DNA of 64,000 nucleotides, from positions 1,178,001 through 1,242,000 of the forward strand of contig OW818687.1 in NCBI GenBank assembly GCA_942493275.1, written 5' to 3'. The notes beneath the pieces were generated by a model that saw only the letters and a list, made by a program, of their open reading frames with translations, had not been told where the DNA came from and ran no database searches. This document shows, piece after piece, positions 25,663 to 34,494 of the stretch. Each line of letters begins with the position of its first letter. Positions within the stretch are counted from its first letter, which is position 1. This stretch comes from G942493275 sp942493275 (lineage in GTDB: Bacteria; Actinomycetota; Coriobacteriia; Anaerosomatales; PHET01). Made by a program: the position numbers and the translations under genes.

Positions 25663-26838
25663 TCACCTCGTCGTGATGAACAGGTCAGCGGGCGTGCCGG
25701 GGGGAAGCGCGACGTCGGTGTCGAGCGTCACCTCCACGGGCACGGCGCGGGTCATGTGTATCTCGCGCGTGGCGAGAGTAGTCGGCGGGAAGTCGGCCGA
25801 GACGCCCACGAGCGTCACCGTCGCCGAGAAGGGCTCGGCCATCGAGTCCAGCTCGACGCGAGCAGCCGCGCCCGGTTGCACGGAGTCGGCAGCCTCGACC
25901 GGCAGCCACGTGCGGACTCGCCGCGGACCGAGCGTGCGGATGGTCGCGAGCGGCGCGCCGGGAGCGAGCACGGCGCCCGGGCGCGCAGCCCACACCACCG
26001 TTCCCGCCGAGGGGGCGCGCACCACGGCGAGCTCGCGCTGGGCGCGCGCGACCTCGGTGGCGGCGTCGAGCGCGTCGACGCCGGCGCGCGCGAGCACCCG
26101 GCCGTTCTCAAGCGCCGACTTCGCGTCCGAGAGCGTGGCGCTCGCCGAGTCGAGCTTGCGCAGGCCCGCCCGCGCTTTCGCGAGCCCCGCGTCGACCTTC
26201 GCGATGCCGGCCTCGAGTTGCGCGACCGCCCCCTTGAGCGCTGCGGGGTCGGGCATCCCGGGCGGCGGAGTCATCGTCGGCGGCAACGAGCCGGGCGGCG
26301 GGGTCATCGCCTCGATAGCGGCGAGCGCCGCCTTGGCGTCCGCGAGCTTGGCCTTGAGGTCCGCGCGCGTCCGGGTGAGCTCGGCGATAGCCGCGGTGAC
26401 CTCGGCGCGCGACTCGCGGACGGTGCCGCGGTTGTCGGCCACGTCGTCGAGGCGCGACTCGATCACGTCGACCCGTGCCCGCGCCGCTCGGGCGTCGGCC
26501 TCACGCGCGGTGATCTCGGCATCGGGCAGGCCCGGCGCGACTATCGCCACGACCTGGCCCGCTTCGACCTCGTCGCCCGCGCGCACCGTCACGGAGTCGA
26601 TGCGCGAACGCGCGCCCATCGAGGTGGTCGCGACGACGACGCTTCTGACCGTCTGCCGCGGGTTCTCCGCGGTAGTGTCGTCAAGGCGCACTGCGGGAGT
26701 GGGGAGGCGGGGGACCGAAAGGGTGATCTCATCGGCGAGGATGGTGCCCGTGTAGCCGGAGTCAGCCGGCTCGCATCCCGCAAGCAGCAGGAGCGAGGCG
26801 ACGACGACGCAGATGAGGGTTGATCGGTGTCGGCTCAT
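25663..26838 (-). CDS. HlyD-like lipoprotein adaptor
   Basis: A 391-residue lipoprotein with lipobox LLLLAGC (Cys about residue 22), a first lipoyl half around ARSRIDSVTVRAGDEVEAG, a long coiled-coil of about 150 residues interrupted by a Pro/Met-rich turn (MTPPPGSLPPTMTPPPG), then the second lipoyl half VRAPSAGTVVWAARPGAVL and a barrel domain. It is the first gene of the efflux operon; a TetR-like palindrome overlaps its promoter. The ATG at 26838 has CGAGG 6-7 nt upstream; an earlier in-frame ATG lies upstream of the operator and is rejected. Confidence 0.82.
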   Translation of the reverse strand: MSRHRSTLICVVVASLLLLAGCEPADSGYTGTILADEITLSVPRLPTPAVRLDDTTAENPRQTVRSVVVATTSMGARSRIDSVTVRAGDEVEAGQVVAIVAPGLPDAEITAREADARAARARVDVIESRLDDVADNRGTVRESRAEVTAAIAELTRTRADLKAKLADAKAALAAIEAMTPPPGSLPPTMTPPPGMPDPAALKGAVAQLEAGIAKVDAGLAKARAGLRKLDSASATLSDAKSALENGRVLARAGVDALDAATEVARAQRELAVVRAPSAGTVVWAARPGAVLAPGAPLATIRTLGPRRVRTWLPVEAADSVQPGAAARVELDSMAEPFSATVTLVGVSADFPPTTLATREIHMTRAVPVEVTLDTDVALPPGTPADLFITTR

Positions 26839-26856
26839 CGGGCCTCGAGGCGTGAG

Positions 26857-26876
26857 GTTAGTTATCAATCACTAAC
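26857..26876 (-). promoter_or_regulatory. Candidate TetR operator and -10 at head of efflux operon
   Basis: GTTAGT (26857-26862) and ACTAAC (26871-26876) form a 20-bp palindrome with an 8-nt centre; AT-rich against a GC-rich background. On the minus strand TATGTT at 26878-26873 could be the -10, so the palindrome would cover the -10 and the transcription start, a typical repressor position. Confidence 0.6.
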
Positions 26877-26935
26877 ATACTCCCCATCAGACGCGACCCG
26901 CAACCCGCTTGCAAGGATCGCTCGAGCGGCGTAGT

Positions 26936-26951
26936 ATACCCCGAGGGGTAT
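26936..26951. promoter_or_regulatory. CsoR/CstR-like operator upstream of BASS transporter
   Basis: ATACCCCGAGGGGTAT: seven-base arms around GA, matching the known TACCCC-GGGGTA operators of copper- or persulfide-sensing CsoR/CstR repressors. It lies 33 nt before the transporter ATG. A near-identical palindrome occurs at 55939-55954. Confidence 0.65.
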
Positions 26952-26983
26952 CGCACACCCCACCATCACGAAAGGCATCTCTC

Positions 26984-27982
26984 ATGGATTCGTCGTTCTT
27001 CACCCGCTCCGCGAAGGCGCTCGGCAGCCTCTCGAAGCACCTCGTCGTGCTCATCCCCGCTGCGATGGCGCTCGGGCTCATCGCCGGTACGCTCGTCGAC
27101 ATGTCCTCGCTCAAAGTCCTCGTCATCCCGCTGACGATGCTCATGGTCTATCCGATGCTCGTCACCTTCCGCATCGAGCAGATCGCCGAGAAGGGCGACT
27201 GGAAGGCGGTCGGGCTGGCGATGGGGTTGAACTTCGTCGTCCTGCCGCTTATTGCTTACGGCCTTGCGCGCGTCTTCTTTGGCGGGCGTCCCGAACTGTT
27301 CGTGGGCATGGTGCTCGCCGGCCTCTTCCCCACGAGCGGCATGACGATCTCGTGGACAGGGTTCGCGAAGGGCAACGTGGGCGCAGCGGTGAAGATGACG
27401 GTCATCGGGCTGATTGCGGCGTCCCTACTCGCGCCCTTCTACCTGCTCGCGTTCGCAGGACAGGTAGTCGCGGTCGATCTTGCCGAGGTCGTGAAGACGG
27501 TCGTGCTCGTCATCGCGGTGCCCATGATCGCGGGCCAGGTGACGCGCCGTTTGATGATCAGGAAGGTGGGTCAGGCACGGTTCCGCGACGAGTTCGCTCC
27601 GGCGTTTCCGGGCTTGTCGACCCTTGGGGTGCTGGCGGTGGTGTTCCTCGCCATAGGTCTGAAAGCCGAGATGATCGTGAAGGACCCCGGCCTCATCCTG
27701 GTGATCGCTGTACCGCTGCTAATCTTCTACTCGCTCAACTTCGCGATCTCGACGTGGGTCGGTAGGGCCCTGCTGCCCCGGGGCGACGCCGTCGCGCTGG
27801 TCTACGGCACCGTGATGCGCAACCTGTCGATCGCCTTGGGAATCGCTATCGCGAGCTTTGGCCCGGAAGCCGCGCTCGTGCTGGCTGCAGCCTACATCGT
27901 CCAGGTCCAGGCGGCCGCGTGGTACGTGCGGCTCACCGACAGGGTCTTTGGCCCGGCACAGCCGGCGACGCAGTCGGCGTAG
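26984..27982 (+). CDS. BASS-family (bile acid:sodium symporter-like) transporter
   Basis: A 332-residue membrane protein with about ten helices and the two crossover motifs of the BASS fold: GLFPTSGMTISWTGFAKGN in the first half and TVMRNLSIALGIAI in the second. The family includes arsenite exporters (ACR3), bile-acid and organic-anion carriers; the ACR3 cysteine motif is absent, so arsenite export is not supported. The CsoR/CstR-type palindrome upstream suggests induction by a metal or by reactive sulfur. ATG at 26984 with AAAGG upstream. Confidence 0.8.
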   Translation: MDSSFFTRSAKALGSLSKHLVVLIPAAMALGLIAGTLVDMSSLKVLVIPLTMLMVYPMLVTFRIEQIAEKGDWKAVGLAMGLNFVVLPLIAYGLARVFFGGRPELFVGMVLAGLFPTSGMTISWTGFAKGNVGAAVKMTVIGLIAASLLAPFYLLAFAGQVVAVDLAEVVKTVVLVIAVPMIAGQVTRRLMIRKVGQARFRDEFAPAFPGLSTLGVLAVVFLAIGLKAEMIVKDPGLILVIAVPLLIFYSLNFAISTWVGRALLPRGDAVALVYGTVMRNLSIALGIAIASFGPEAALVLAAAYIVQVQAAAWYVRLTDRVFGPAQPATQSA

Positions 27983-27989
27983 CGTCCTG

Positions 27990-28640
27990 CTAGACCAGAC
28001 GCTTGAGCATCGCGTCCATCTCGGCCTCGGCGGAAGCGATATCTTCGCGAACCTTCTCCAGGTCCGCCTGTGCGCTCTCCACGGCCCGGATCTGCTCGAG
28101 CTCAAGCGCTGCACGTCGCGCGAAGAAGCGCATCGTGTCGACCACGGCCGCGGGCTGCTCCATCGGCGAGTTCGAGATCGCGACCATGACCCCGATCCGG
28201 TTGCCCAGCCGGTCGAACAGCGGCAGCCCCACGTAGCTCTCGGCACCGCTGTCGGCGAGCGCAGCGTCCTCGGGAAAGCGCTCGGCCACGTGATCCGGGT
28301 ACACGCACGCCTGAAGCGGTCCGACCACCGTCTCACATGGCGATCCGGCGAGCACATAGGAGTAGTTCGAGGAACGGATACCGTCGCGGAACGTCACGCG
28401 CGTATCCACCCTGCCCTCATCGTCATTGACGATGCCGACGAGAACAAGACGCGCGTCAATCTCGGCCCACAGGAGCCGGACGATGCCGTCCAGGAAGCCC
28501 TCGCCGGTCTGAGAAAGGACCGAGGAGCGTACGTAGTGCTTGAGCAGCGCTTCGGTTTCGGGCGAAAGGCCGTCGGAGATGACTGCCTCGCCGTAGGTCG
28601 CCGGGCTCGCCGGAATGATGATCTCGTTCGGTTCGCTCAT
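27990..28640 (-). CDS. GAF-domain protein
   Basis: A 216-residue cytoplasmic sensor-like protein. The central part (about 45-180) reads as a GAF domain, with YVGLPLFDRLGNRIGVMVAI near residue 140 as the typical GAF strand-turn-strand; a C-terminal coiled coil (about 180-216, rich in Glu and Ala) could mediate dimerisation. No output domain is attached, so it would have to act on a partner. It converges on the BASS gene with 7 nt between stops. Start ATG 28640 with GGGGGA upstream. Confidence 0.8.
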   Translation of the reverse strand: MSEPNEIIIPASPATYGEAVISDGLSPETEALLKHYVRSSVLSQTGEGFLDGIVRLLWAEIDARLVLVGIVNDDEGRVDTRVTFRDGIRSSNYSYVLAGSPCETVVGPLQACVYPDHVAERFPEDAALADSGAESYVGLPLFDRLGNRIGVMVAISNSPMEQPAAVVDTMRFFARRAALELEQIRAVESAQADLEKVREDIASAEAEMDAMLKRLV

Positions 28641-28834
28641 GTGTCCCCCAGCATGCGGTTCCGATGCAGCTAGAATAACCCGCCCCGCGCGCGGTGTCTG
28701 CCCGCCAGCGGGTGTATTCGCTCCATCACGCTAAAGCGCACCCTTTCGCTAAACACGCGCGTCGGGCATACTATGCGGGCGTATCAGCGCCCGGTGCGGC
28801 CACATGCATCGGGCTTAAGAGAAACGAGACTCCT

Positions 28835-30124
28835 GTGGCAGGCATCGTCCTCGTCGGCGCCCAATGGGGCGACGAAGGCAAGGGCAAGATCACCGACCTG
28901 ATCGCGGATGACTTCGACTACGTCGTTCGCTACCAGGGAGGCAACAACGCCGGGCACACGGTCATCCACGCCGGGCGCACCCTCAAACTTCACCTGATCC
29001 CGAGCGGGATCATGTACCCGCACATCACGCCGGTCATCGGTAACGGTTGCGTGATCGACCCCCAGGTTCTCATCGAGGAGATGGATCGCCTCGAGGCCGA
29101 CGGGCTGTCGACGCACCGGCTGCTGATCAGCTGCAACGCGCACCTGATCATGCCGTACCACAAGGACCTCGACGGGGCTTCAGAGCGCCGGCTTGGCTCC
29201 AACGAGATCGGCACTACTCGCCGCGGTATCGGCCCTGCCTACCAGGACAAGGCCTCGCGCGCCGGCATCCGCATCCAGGACCTTCAGGACGAGCACATCC
29301 TCGCCAAGAAGATCGAGGCCGCACTGGCCGAGAAGAACGACATCCTCGATAAGATCTACGGGCTGCCCACCTACACGGTCGAGCAGATCATGGAGGAGTT
29401 CCGCCCCTACGCCGAGCGACTCCGCCCTCACATCGCCGAGACGAGCGCCGTCATCAACCGCGCGCTCGCCGCGGACCAGTGGGTACTCCTCGAGGGCGCG
29501 CAGGGCACGCTCCTGGACCTCGATCACGGCACCTACCCGTTCGTGACCTCGAGCTCGCCGACCGCTGGTGGCGCGTGCGTCGGCGCAGGTGTGGGCCCCA
29601 AGCGCATCGATCGGGTTCTTGGCATCGCGAAGGCATACATCACGCGAGTCGGTTCTGGTCCGTTCCCGACCGAGCTCGATGACGAAGACGGCCGTAAGCT
29701 CATCGAGATTGGCCACGAGTACGGCACCACCACCGGGCGCGAGCGTCGCGCCGGCTGGTACGACGGCGTCATCGTGCGCTACGCCGTGGAGATCAACGGC
29801 CTCACCGACCTCATCATCACCAAGCTCGACGTACTCTCGGCCTTCGACACCATCAAGGTGTGCGTCGCCTACGAGTACGAAGGGCATCGCTACAACACGG
29901 TCCCGTGCCACCAGACGGTCTTCCACCACGCGAAGCCCATCTACGAGGAGCTCCCCGGCTGGAAGACCGACATCACCGGCTGCCGCACCTTCGAGGAGCT
30001 TCCCAAGGAGGCACGCGACTACATCACGTTCATCGAGGACCTGGCTGACGTGCCGGTCTCGATGATCGCGGTGGGCCCCGAGCGCGAGCAGACGATCATG
30101 CGGCGCTGGGAGTCGCGTCCGTAG
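28835..30124 (+). CDS. purA: Adenylosuccinate synthetase
   Basis: A 429-residue PurA that makes adenylosuccinate from IMP, aspartate and GTP in AMP synthesis. The phosphate-binding loop QWGDEGKGK (residues 9-17), GGNNAGHTV, the switch-like NEIGTTRRGIGPAY and VGSGPFPTEL are intact, and the length is usual. The start is GTG at 28835 (VAGIVLVGAQWGDEG); the frame is open for 47 codons further up but nothing there matches the family. No strong SD precedes the GTG. Confidence 0.96.
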   Translation: MAGIVLVGAQWGDEGKGKITDLIADDFDYVVRYQGGNNAGHTVIHAGRTLKLHLIPSGIMYPHITPVIGNGCVIDPQVLIEEMDRLEADGLSTHRLLISCNAHLIMPYHKDLDGASERRLGSNEIGTTRRGIGPAYQDKASRAGIRIQDLQDEHILAKKIEAALAEKNDILDKIYGLPTYTVEQIMEEFRPYAERLRPHIAETSAVINRALAADQWVLLEGAQGTLLDLDHGTYPFVTSSSPTAGGACVGAGVGPKRIDRVLGIAKAYITRVGSGPFPTELDDEDGRKLIEIGHEYGTTTGRERRAGWYDGVIVRYAVEINGLTDLIITKLDVLSAFDTIKVCVAYEYEGHRYNTVPCHQTVFHHAKPIYEELPGWKTDITGCRTFEELPKEARDYITFIEDLADVPVSMIAVGPEREQTIMRRWESRP

Positions 30125-30223
30125 CGTCTTTGCGCTACCGAGTTGTCCTGCAATGGGCAGATACATCCTTGTGAATACTCGGTGCCACACACGCAACGTA
30201 GGCTGATTCTCGGGGGTCTCAAT

Positions 30224-31435
30224 ATGTCTCGCCACGCACGAGCGACGCTCGCACTTCTGCTTTGCCTCACCCTGGTCGCGTGTCGGTCGACCGCTCCCAC
30301 GGAGTCGGCTGAGTCCGCACGCGAGCTTGCGATCGGCGTCGGCGTCCCGCTCACCCAGGGGTCGGTCGCGTTCGGGCAGGGTATGGACCGCGCGGTCCGG
30401 GTCGCCGCCGAGGAGTTCAACCAGAGCGCCGAGGCCAAGGCAGCGGGAATCACGTTCGAGGTCGTCGCCGGAGATGATCGAGGCGACCCGAAGTCGGGCG
30501 TGACCGTCGCCAACGAGTTCGCCTCAAACCCCGACATCGTCGGGGTCGTCGGCCACTTCAACTCGGGTGTCTCGCTGCCTGCGGGGGCCGTCTACAACGA
30601 ATCCCGTATCGTACAGATCACCCCGTCGTCCACGAACACAGGCCTCAGCCAGCAGGGCTGGGACATGTTCTTCCGCACCTGCGCGCTCGACTCGGACATG
30701 GCGCGTGCGACCGCAGCGGCCCTCAAGACCGAGGTCGGCTCGGAAAGCGTGTTCGTCGTAGACGACGGCACCGTCTACGGTCAGGGCGTGGCCGATCAGT
30801 TCGAGGCAGCCGCCAAGGAGCTTGGGCTACCGATCGTCGGTCGTGACCGTGTCGCCGAGGGCGAGATGGACTTCTCGGCGCTCATCACCCGCATCAAGGT
30901 GTCGGGGGCCGACTCCACGTTCTTCGGTGGCACGTACCAGACGGCAGGTCCTTTCGCTCGGCAGCTTTCCGAGGACGGCGTGGACATCCCGGTCGCGAGC
31001 GGCGGAGCGATGTACAACCCGGACTACATCGAGTTGGCGGGAGCCGAGAACGCCGAAGGTGACATCGCGGGCGCGTTCGGCAGCCCCATCGAGGGCCGCG
31101 CGCCCGCGCAGGCATTCCTGGATGGATACGCCGAGATGTACCCCGATGACGAGCGTCAGCCCTACGACGGGCAGGCGTACGACGCCGCCATGGTGATCAT
31201 GCGCGCCGCCGCTCAGGTCGCCGGGGAGCAGGGCGCCGACGTACTCACCACGCCGGAGGGCCGAGAAGCACTGCGAGACGCGGTCGCCGCGACGGACTGG
31301 GAGGGCGCGACGGGCACGATCACCTTCGCAGAGAACGGCGACCTGATCGACGGCTCCGTCACCGTGTACCGAGTGCAGAACGGCGGTTGGCGTCCGTTCG
31401 TCTCGGCGGGTGAATGGCCCAAGGCGTACGAGTAG
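30224..31435 (+). CDS. Branched-chain amino-acid-type ABC substrate-binding lipoprotein
   Basis: A 403-residue periplasmic-binding protein of the LivJ/LivK (Peripla_BP_6) class. The lipobox is LTLVAC (Cys about residue 21). The two lobes follow: VVGHFNSGVSLPAGAVYN in lobe one, VVDDGTVYGQGVADQF at the hinge and YDGQAYDAAMVIMRAA near the end. No liv permease or ATPase genes are near, so it is an orphan binding protein; its ligand is unknown and may not be an amino acid. ATG at 30224. Confidence 0.88.
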   Translation: MSRHARATLALLLCLTLVACRSTAPTESAESARELAIGVGVPLTQGSVAFGQGMDRAVRVAAEEFNQSAEAKAAGITFEVVAGDDRGDPKSGVTVANEFASNPDIVGVVGHFNSGVSLPAGAVYNESRIVQITPSSTNTGLSQQGWDMFFRTCALDSDMARATAAALKTEVGSESVFVVDDGTVYGQGVADQFEAAAKELGLPIVGRDRVAEGEMDFSALITRIKVSGADSTFFGGTYQTAGPFARQLSEDGVDIPVASGGAMYNPDYIELAGAENAEGDIAGAFGSPIEGRAPAQAFLDGYAEMYPDDERQPYDGQAYDAAMVIMRAAAQVAGEQGADVLTTPEGREALRDAVAATDWEGATGTITFAENGDLIDGSVTVYRVQNGGWRPFVSAGEWPKAYE

Positions 31436-31456
31436 GAGCGATCGACCGAGCAAGAG

Positions 31457-31492
31457 AACGGCCCCGAAAGGCGAGAGCCTTCCGGGGCCGTT
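31457..31492. terminator. Terminator between convergent genes
   Basis: AACGGCCCCG (31457-31466) pairs with CGGGGCCGTT (31483-31492), with an inner AAGGC/GCCTT stem around GAGA. It can serve both directions. Confidence 0.75.
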
Positions 31493-31507
31493 GAGCTTCC
31501 CGGTGAC

Positions 31508-31687
31508 TTACGGCTTCGGCTGCCACTTGCAGCGCACCGGCGACTCGATGTCGCCGCTCTTCTTCAGCGCGTCCATCGCCTTGTCGACGGCCTTGCGCTC
31601 GAGGCCGGACATCTCGGCTACCTTGCCTGCGTTGAGGGGCTCGCCAGCAGCGCGCATGACCTCGAGTACCTTCTCGGTGTCGCTCAT
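31508..31687 (-). CDS. Small winged-helix-like protein (59 aa)
   Basis: A 59-residue protein that reads as one winged-helix DNA-binding fold: AGEPLNAGKVAEMSGLERKA forms helices two and three, followed by VDKAMDALKKSGDIESP as recognition helix and wing, and a basic end CKWQPKP. Such mini-HTH proteins occur in archaea and Actinobacteria without known targets. ATG at 31687 with AAAGGAG upstream. It lies just downstream of cca on the same strand. Confidence 0.75.
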   Translation of the reverse strand: MSDTEKVLEVMRAAGEPLNAGKVAEMSGLERKAVDKAMDALKKSGDIESPVRCKWQPKP

Positions 31688-31718
31688 CGGGACTCCTTTC
31701 ATTCGTGGGTGCCCTGTT

Positions 31719-33113
31719 CTATACCCCAGCATCGGCCAGCGCGTCACGTGCGATCTTGAGGGCGCCGGCGCGGTCGTCGGGTGCGAGCAGCCCATCGGCG
31801 ATCGCGTCAGCGATGGCGTCCTTCGCGACGCCGACGCTCGGCCCTTCGGGGATGCGCAGCGCAGCCATGAGTTCGGCGCCGGTGAGTGTCGAGTGCACAG
31901 CTTGCGCAGTGCCGCGAGCGCGCGACTCGGCCACCGCCTGCTCGAGCACCCGGCGCAGCTCGTCTGCCTCCTCACGGTGCGCGGTGGCGCCGAAGTCCGC
32001 GAGCGTGAGTGCGACGGCATCCTCGGCCGAGACGAGTTGTCTGGGCGCCGGTCCCCGGGTCCACAGGTCGAGCCGCCGCACCGCGCGGTCGACTGCTCGT
32101 TCGTTGTTGGTGTCGAGCTCGCCGAGGCGCATGTGAGTCGCGACCAGGTGGGCGATCGCCTCTGTCTCGGCGAGGGAGAACTTGAACCGCTCGCAGATGT
32201 CCCGGCTCACCTGCGCGCCGATCTGCGCGTGCCGGAAGAAGCGGATGCGCCCGTCGGGCTCGACGCTGCGGGCCGGTGCTTTGCCGACGTCGTGCAGCAA
32301 GGCGGCCCAGCGCAGCACAGGGGTCGCGGGGGCGCCGCTCACGGTCTGGATGGTGTGCGAGAGCGCGTCGAGGTCGTGGAAGCTCGGCTGGGCCAGGCCG
32401 TCGAGCGCGGCGACCTCGGGCAGCACGACCGCGAGTGCTCCCGACTCCCTCAGGATCCCGAGCCCGCGCTCCGAACCCGGCGCGACGAGGGTGCGCGTGA
32501 GCTCGGCGCGCATCCGCTCGACCGCGACGCGGGTCAGCGCGGGCGCGGCGGCCGGAAGGGCCTCCCGGGTCGCATCGTCGAGCGCGAAGCCGAGCTCGGC
32601 GGCGAACCGGGCCGCTCGCAGCACGCGTATGGGGTCCTCGGCCAGACGCGCTGCCGGATCGCCTGGGCAGCGCAGCAGCTGCGCGTCCAGGTCGTCGCGC
32701 CCCCCGGTCGGGTCGAGCAGCTCGAGCCCCGGCCATCGCGCGCCGAGAGCGTTGACGGTGAAGTCGCGCAGCCCCGCGTCGCGCGCGAACCGTTCGTCCG
32801 CCGAGGGGGCGCCGAGCGCCTCGTCGCGGTAGCGCGTGACCTCGAGGGTGCCGCCGTCCTCGAGCGCGATCCCCACCGTGCCGAATCGCTCGCCGAGCGC
32901 GTAGACCGAGCGGACGCCGGCCTGGTCGGCACACAGCTCGCGAACCGTCGCCGGGGTGGCGTCGGTCACGAGGTCGTAGTCGCCGATCTCTCGGCCGAGA
33001 AGTGCGTCGCGGACCGCGCCGCCTACGAGCACCGCGTCGTGCCCCGCGAGGGTGAGAGCGTCGGCCGCCGAGGAGACGCCGAGCGGAAGGCTGATGTCGA
33101 TGTGTTCGGTCAT
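31719..33113 (-). CDS. cca: CCA-adding tRNA nucleotidyltransferase / poly(A) polymerase family
   Basis: A 464-residue class II nucleotidyltransferase. The head has VGGAVRDALLG (about residue 31), then DYDLVTDA with the two catalytic Asp, and RRRD-like RFARDAGLRDFTVNAL. The neck and the EDPIRVLRAARFAAELGF motif follow. A C-terminal HD domain (LLHDVGK, about residue 265) is typical of bacterial CCA enzymes with phosphatase activity. The upstream purD is divergent with 75 nt between starts. The tRNA-Gly in this window already encodes CCA, so the enzyme would act in repair. Confidence 0.9.
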   Translation of the reverse strand: MTEHIDISLPLGVSSAADALTLAGHDAVLVGGAVRDALLGREIGDYDLVTDATPATVRELCADQAGVRSVYALGERFGTVGIALEDGGTLEVTRYRDEALGAPSADERFARDAGLRDFTVNALGARWPGLELLDPTGGRDDLDAQLLRCPGDPAARLAEDPIRVLRAARFAAELGFALDDATREALPAAAPALTRVAVERMRAELTRTLVAPGSERGLGILRESGALAVVLPEVAALDGLAQPSFHDLDALSHTIQTVSGAPATPVLRWAALLHDVGKAPARSVEPDGRIRFFRHAQIGAQVSRDICERFKFSLAETEAIAHLVATHMRLGELDTNNERAVDRAVRRLDLWTRGPAPRQLVSAEDAVALTLADFGATAHREEADELRRVLEQAVAESRARGTAQAVHSTLTGAELMAALRIPEGPSVGVAKDAIADAIADGLLAPDDRAGALKIARDALADAGV

Positions 33114-33187
33114 GGAGGTGTATGTTCCCGAGCGGCATGCGTCGTCGGCTACAATCGTGTGGTACGCACATCGACCCGGAGGTCATC

Positions 33188-34483
33188 ATGGGCCTGCGCA
33201 TCCTCGTTCTCGGCTCCGGCGGCCGCGAGCACGCCATCGTCCGCTCGCTCGCCGCATCACCCAACGTCGACGCCATCTTCGCCGCACCCGGCAACGGGGG
33301 TACCGCGCTCGAGCGTGACACCGTCAACATCTCGCTCGAGACCGAGGACGGACCCACCGTCGTCGGGTTCGCCAAGGAGAACGCCATCGACCTCGTGGTC
33401 ATCGGCCCCGAGGCGCCGCTCGTCGCAGGGGTCGCCGACGCTGTCCGTCAGGCCGGGATCCCGGCATTCGGTCCGGGTGCAGATGGCGCGCGCATCGAGG
33501 GCAGCAAAGCGTTCTCGAAGGACCTCATGGAGCGCCACGGTCTGCCGGCCGGACGCTCGCGCACCTTCACCGCCGAGGAGAGCGACGAGGCGTACCGGGT
33601 CCTCGAGTTCTGGGGCGCTCCGGTGGTAATCAAGGCCGACGGGCTCGCCGCGGGCAAGGGCGTCACCGTCGCGATGGACCTGGAGACCGCTCGTGCCGCG
33701 ATGGACGAGTGCTTCTCGGGACGCTTTGGCGATGCCGGCGCGACGCTGCTCATCGAGGAGTACCTCGAAGGCCCCGAGTGCTCGCTGCTCGCGTTCGTCT
33801 CGGGACGCACCGTCATCCCGATGGCACCCGCTCAGGATCACAAGCGCGCCCTCGACGACGACAAGGGTCCCAACACGGGCGGCATGGGCGTCTACTCGCC
33901 GGTCCCGCTCGTCGACGCGCACGAGTACGCCGGCATGGTCGACATCATGGAGGCCGCCGCCAAGGCGATCGCCGATGAGGGCATCGACTACCGAGGCGTC
34001 CTCTACGGAGGGTTTGTCCTGACCGAGGACGGCCCCAAGCTCCTCGAGTTCAACGCGCGCTTCGGCGATCCCGAGACCCAGGTCATCCTGCCCCGTCTCC
34101 AGACCGACCTCGCCGAGGTCCTGCTCGCCTGCGCCGAGAACCGTCTCGACGAAGTCGAGCTGTCGTGGACCTCGCACGTGGCCGTCTCGGTGGTCATGGC
34201 GAGCGGCGGCTATCCGGGCTACTACCCGGTGGGCGTCCCCATCACCGGCATCGACTCCGCCGAGGAGATCGAGGGCGTGACGGTCTACCACGCCGGAACC
34301 AGGGTTCAGGACGGGGAGCTGGTCACGGCCGGCGGTCGCGTCCTGAACGTCACCGCCACCGGCGCCGACTTCTCCTGCGCCATCAACGCCGCCTATGACG
34401 CCGTCGAGCGAATCAGCTTCGCGGGCGCCTTCTACCGCCACGACATCGCACGCCGCGCGCTTCAGGGTCGCGGCAACTGCTAA
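33188..34483 (+). CDS. purD: Phosphoribosylamine-glycine ligase
   Basis: A 431-residue ATP-grasp enzyme, second step of IMP synthesis. The N-terminal LVLGSGGREHAIV, the IGPEAPLVAGVAD segment, the ATP-binding VIKADGLAAGKGVTVA and the metal-site LLEFNARFGDPETQ are intact. GGAGGTCATC precedes the ATG at 33188. purE lies two genes downstream with a radical-SAM gene in between. Confidence 0.97.
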   Translation: MGLRILVLGSGGREHAIVRSLAASPNVDAIFAAPGNGGTALERDTVNISLETEDGPTVVGFAKENAIDLVVIGPEAPLVAGVADAVRQAGIPAFGPGADGARIEGSKAFSKDLMERHGLPAGRSRTFTAEESDEAYRVLEFWGAPVVIKADGLAAGKGVTVAMDLETARAAMDECFSGRFGDAGATLLIEEYLEGPECSLLAFVSGRTVIPMAPAQDHKRALDDDKGPNTGGMGVYSPVPLVDAHEYAGMVDIMEAAAKAIADEGIDYRGVLYGGFVLTEDGPKLLEFNARFGDPETQVILPRLQTDLAEVLLACAENRLDEVELSWTSHVAVSVVMASGGYPGYYPVGVPITGIDSAEEIEGVTVYHAGTRVQDGELVTAGGRVLNVTATGADFSCAINAAYDAVERISFAGAFYRHDIARRALQGRGNC

Positions 34484-34494
34484 TCGGAGCCGCT

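Noticed and set aside
26886..26899. The shared 14-mer ATCAGACGCGACCC as an independent repeat family
   Set aside because: Pairs of identical 14-mers are expected by chance in 64 kb of GC-rich DNA, and the second copy lies in coding sequence. It is kept only as a side note to the CsoR-like sites.
26984..27982. BASS protein as arsenite exporter ACR3 and the methyltransferase at 55309 as ArsM
   Set aside because: The conserved cysteine motifs of ACR3 and ArsM are not present in either protein.
28694..28834. An N-terminal extension of PurA
   Set aside because: No start with a ribosome-binding site, and PurA homologues begin at the QWGDEGKGK-proximal GTG chosen.
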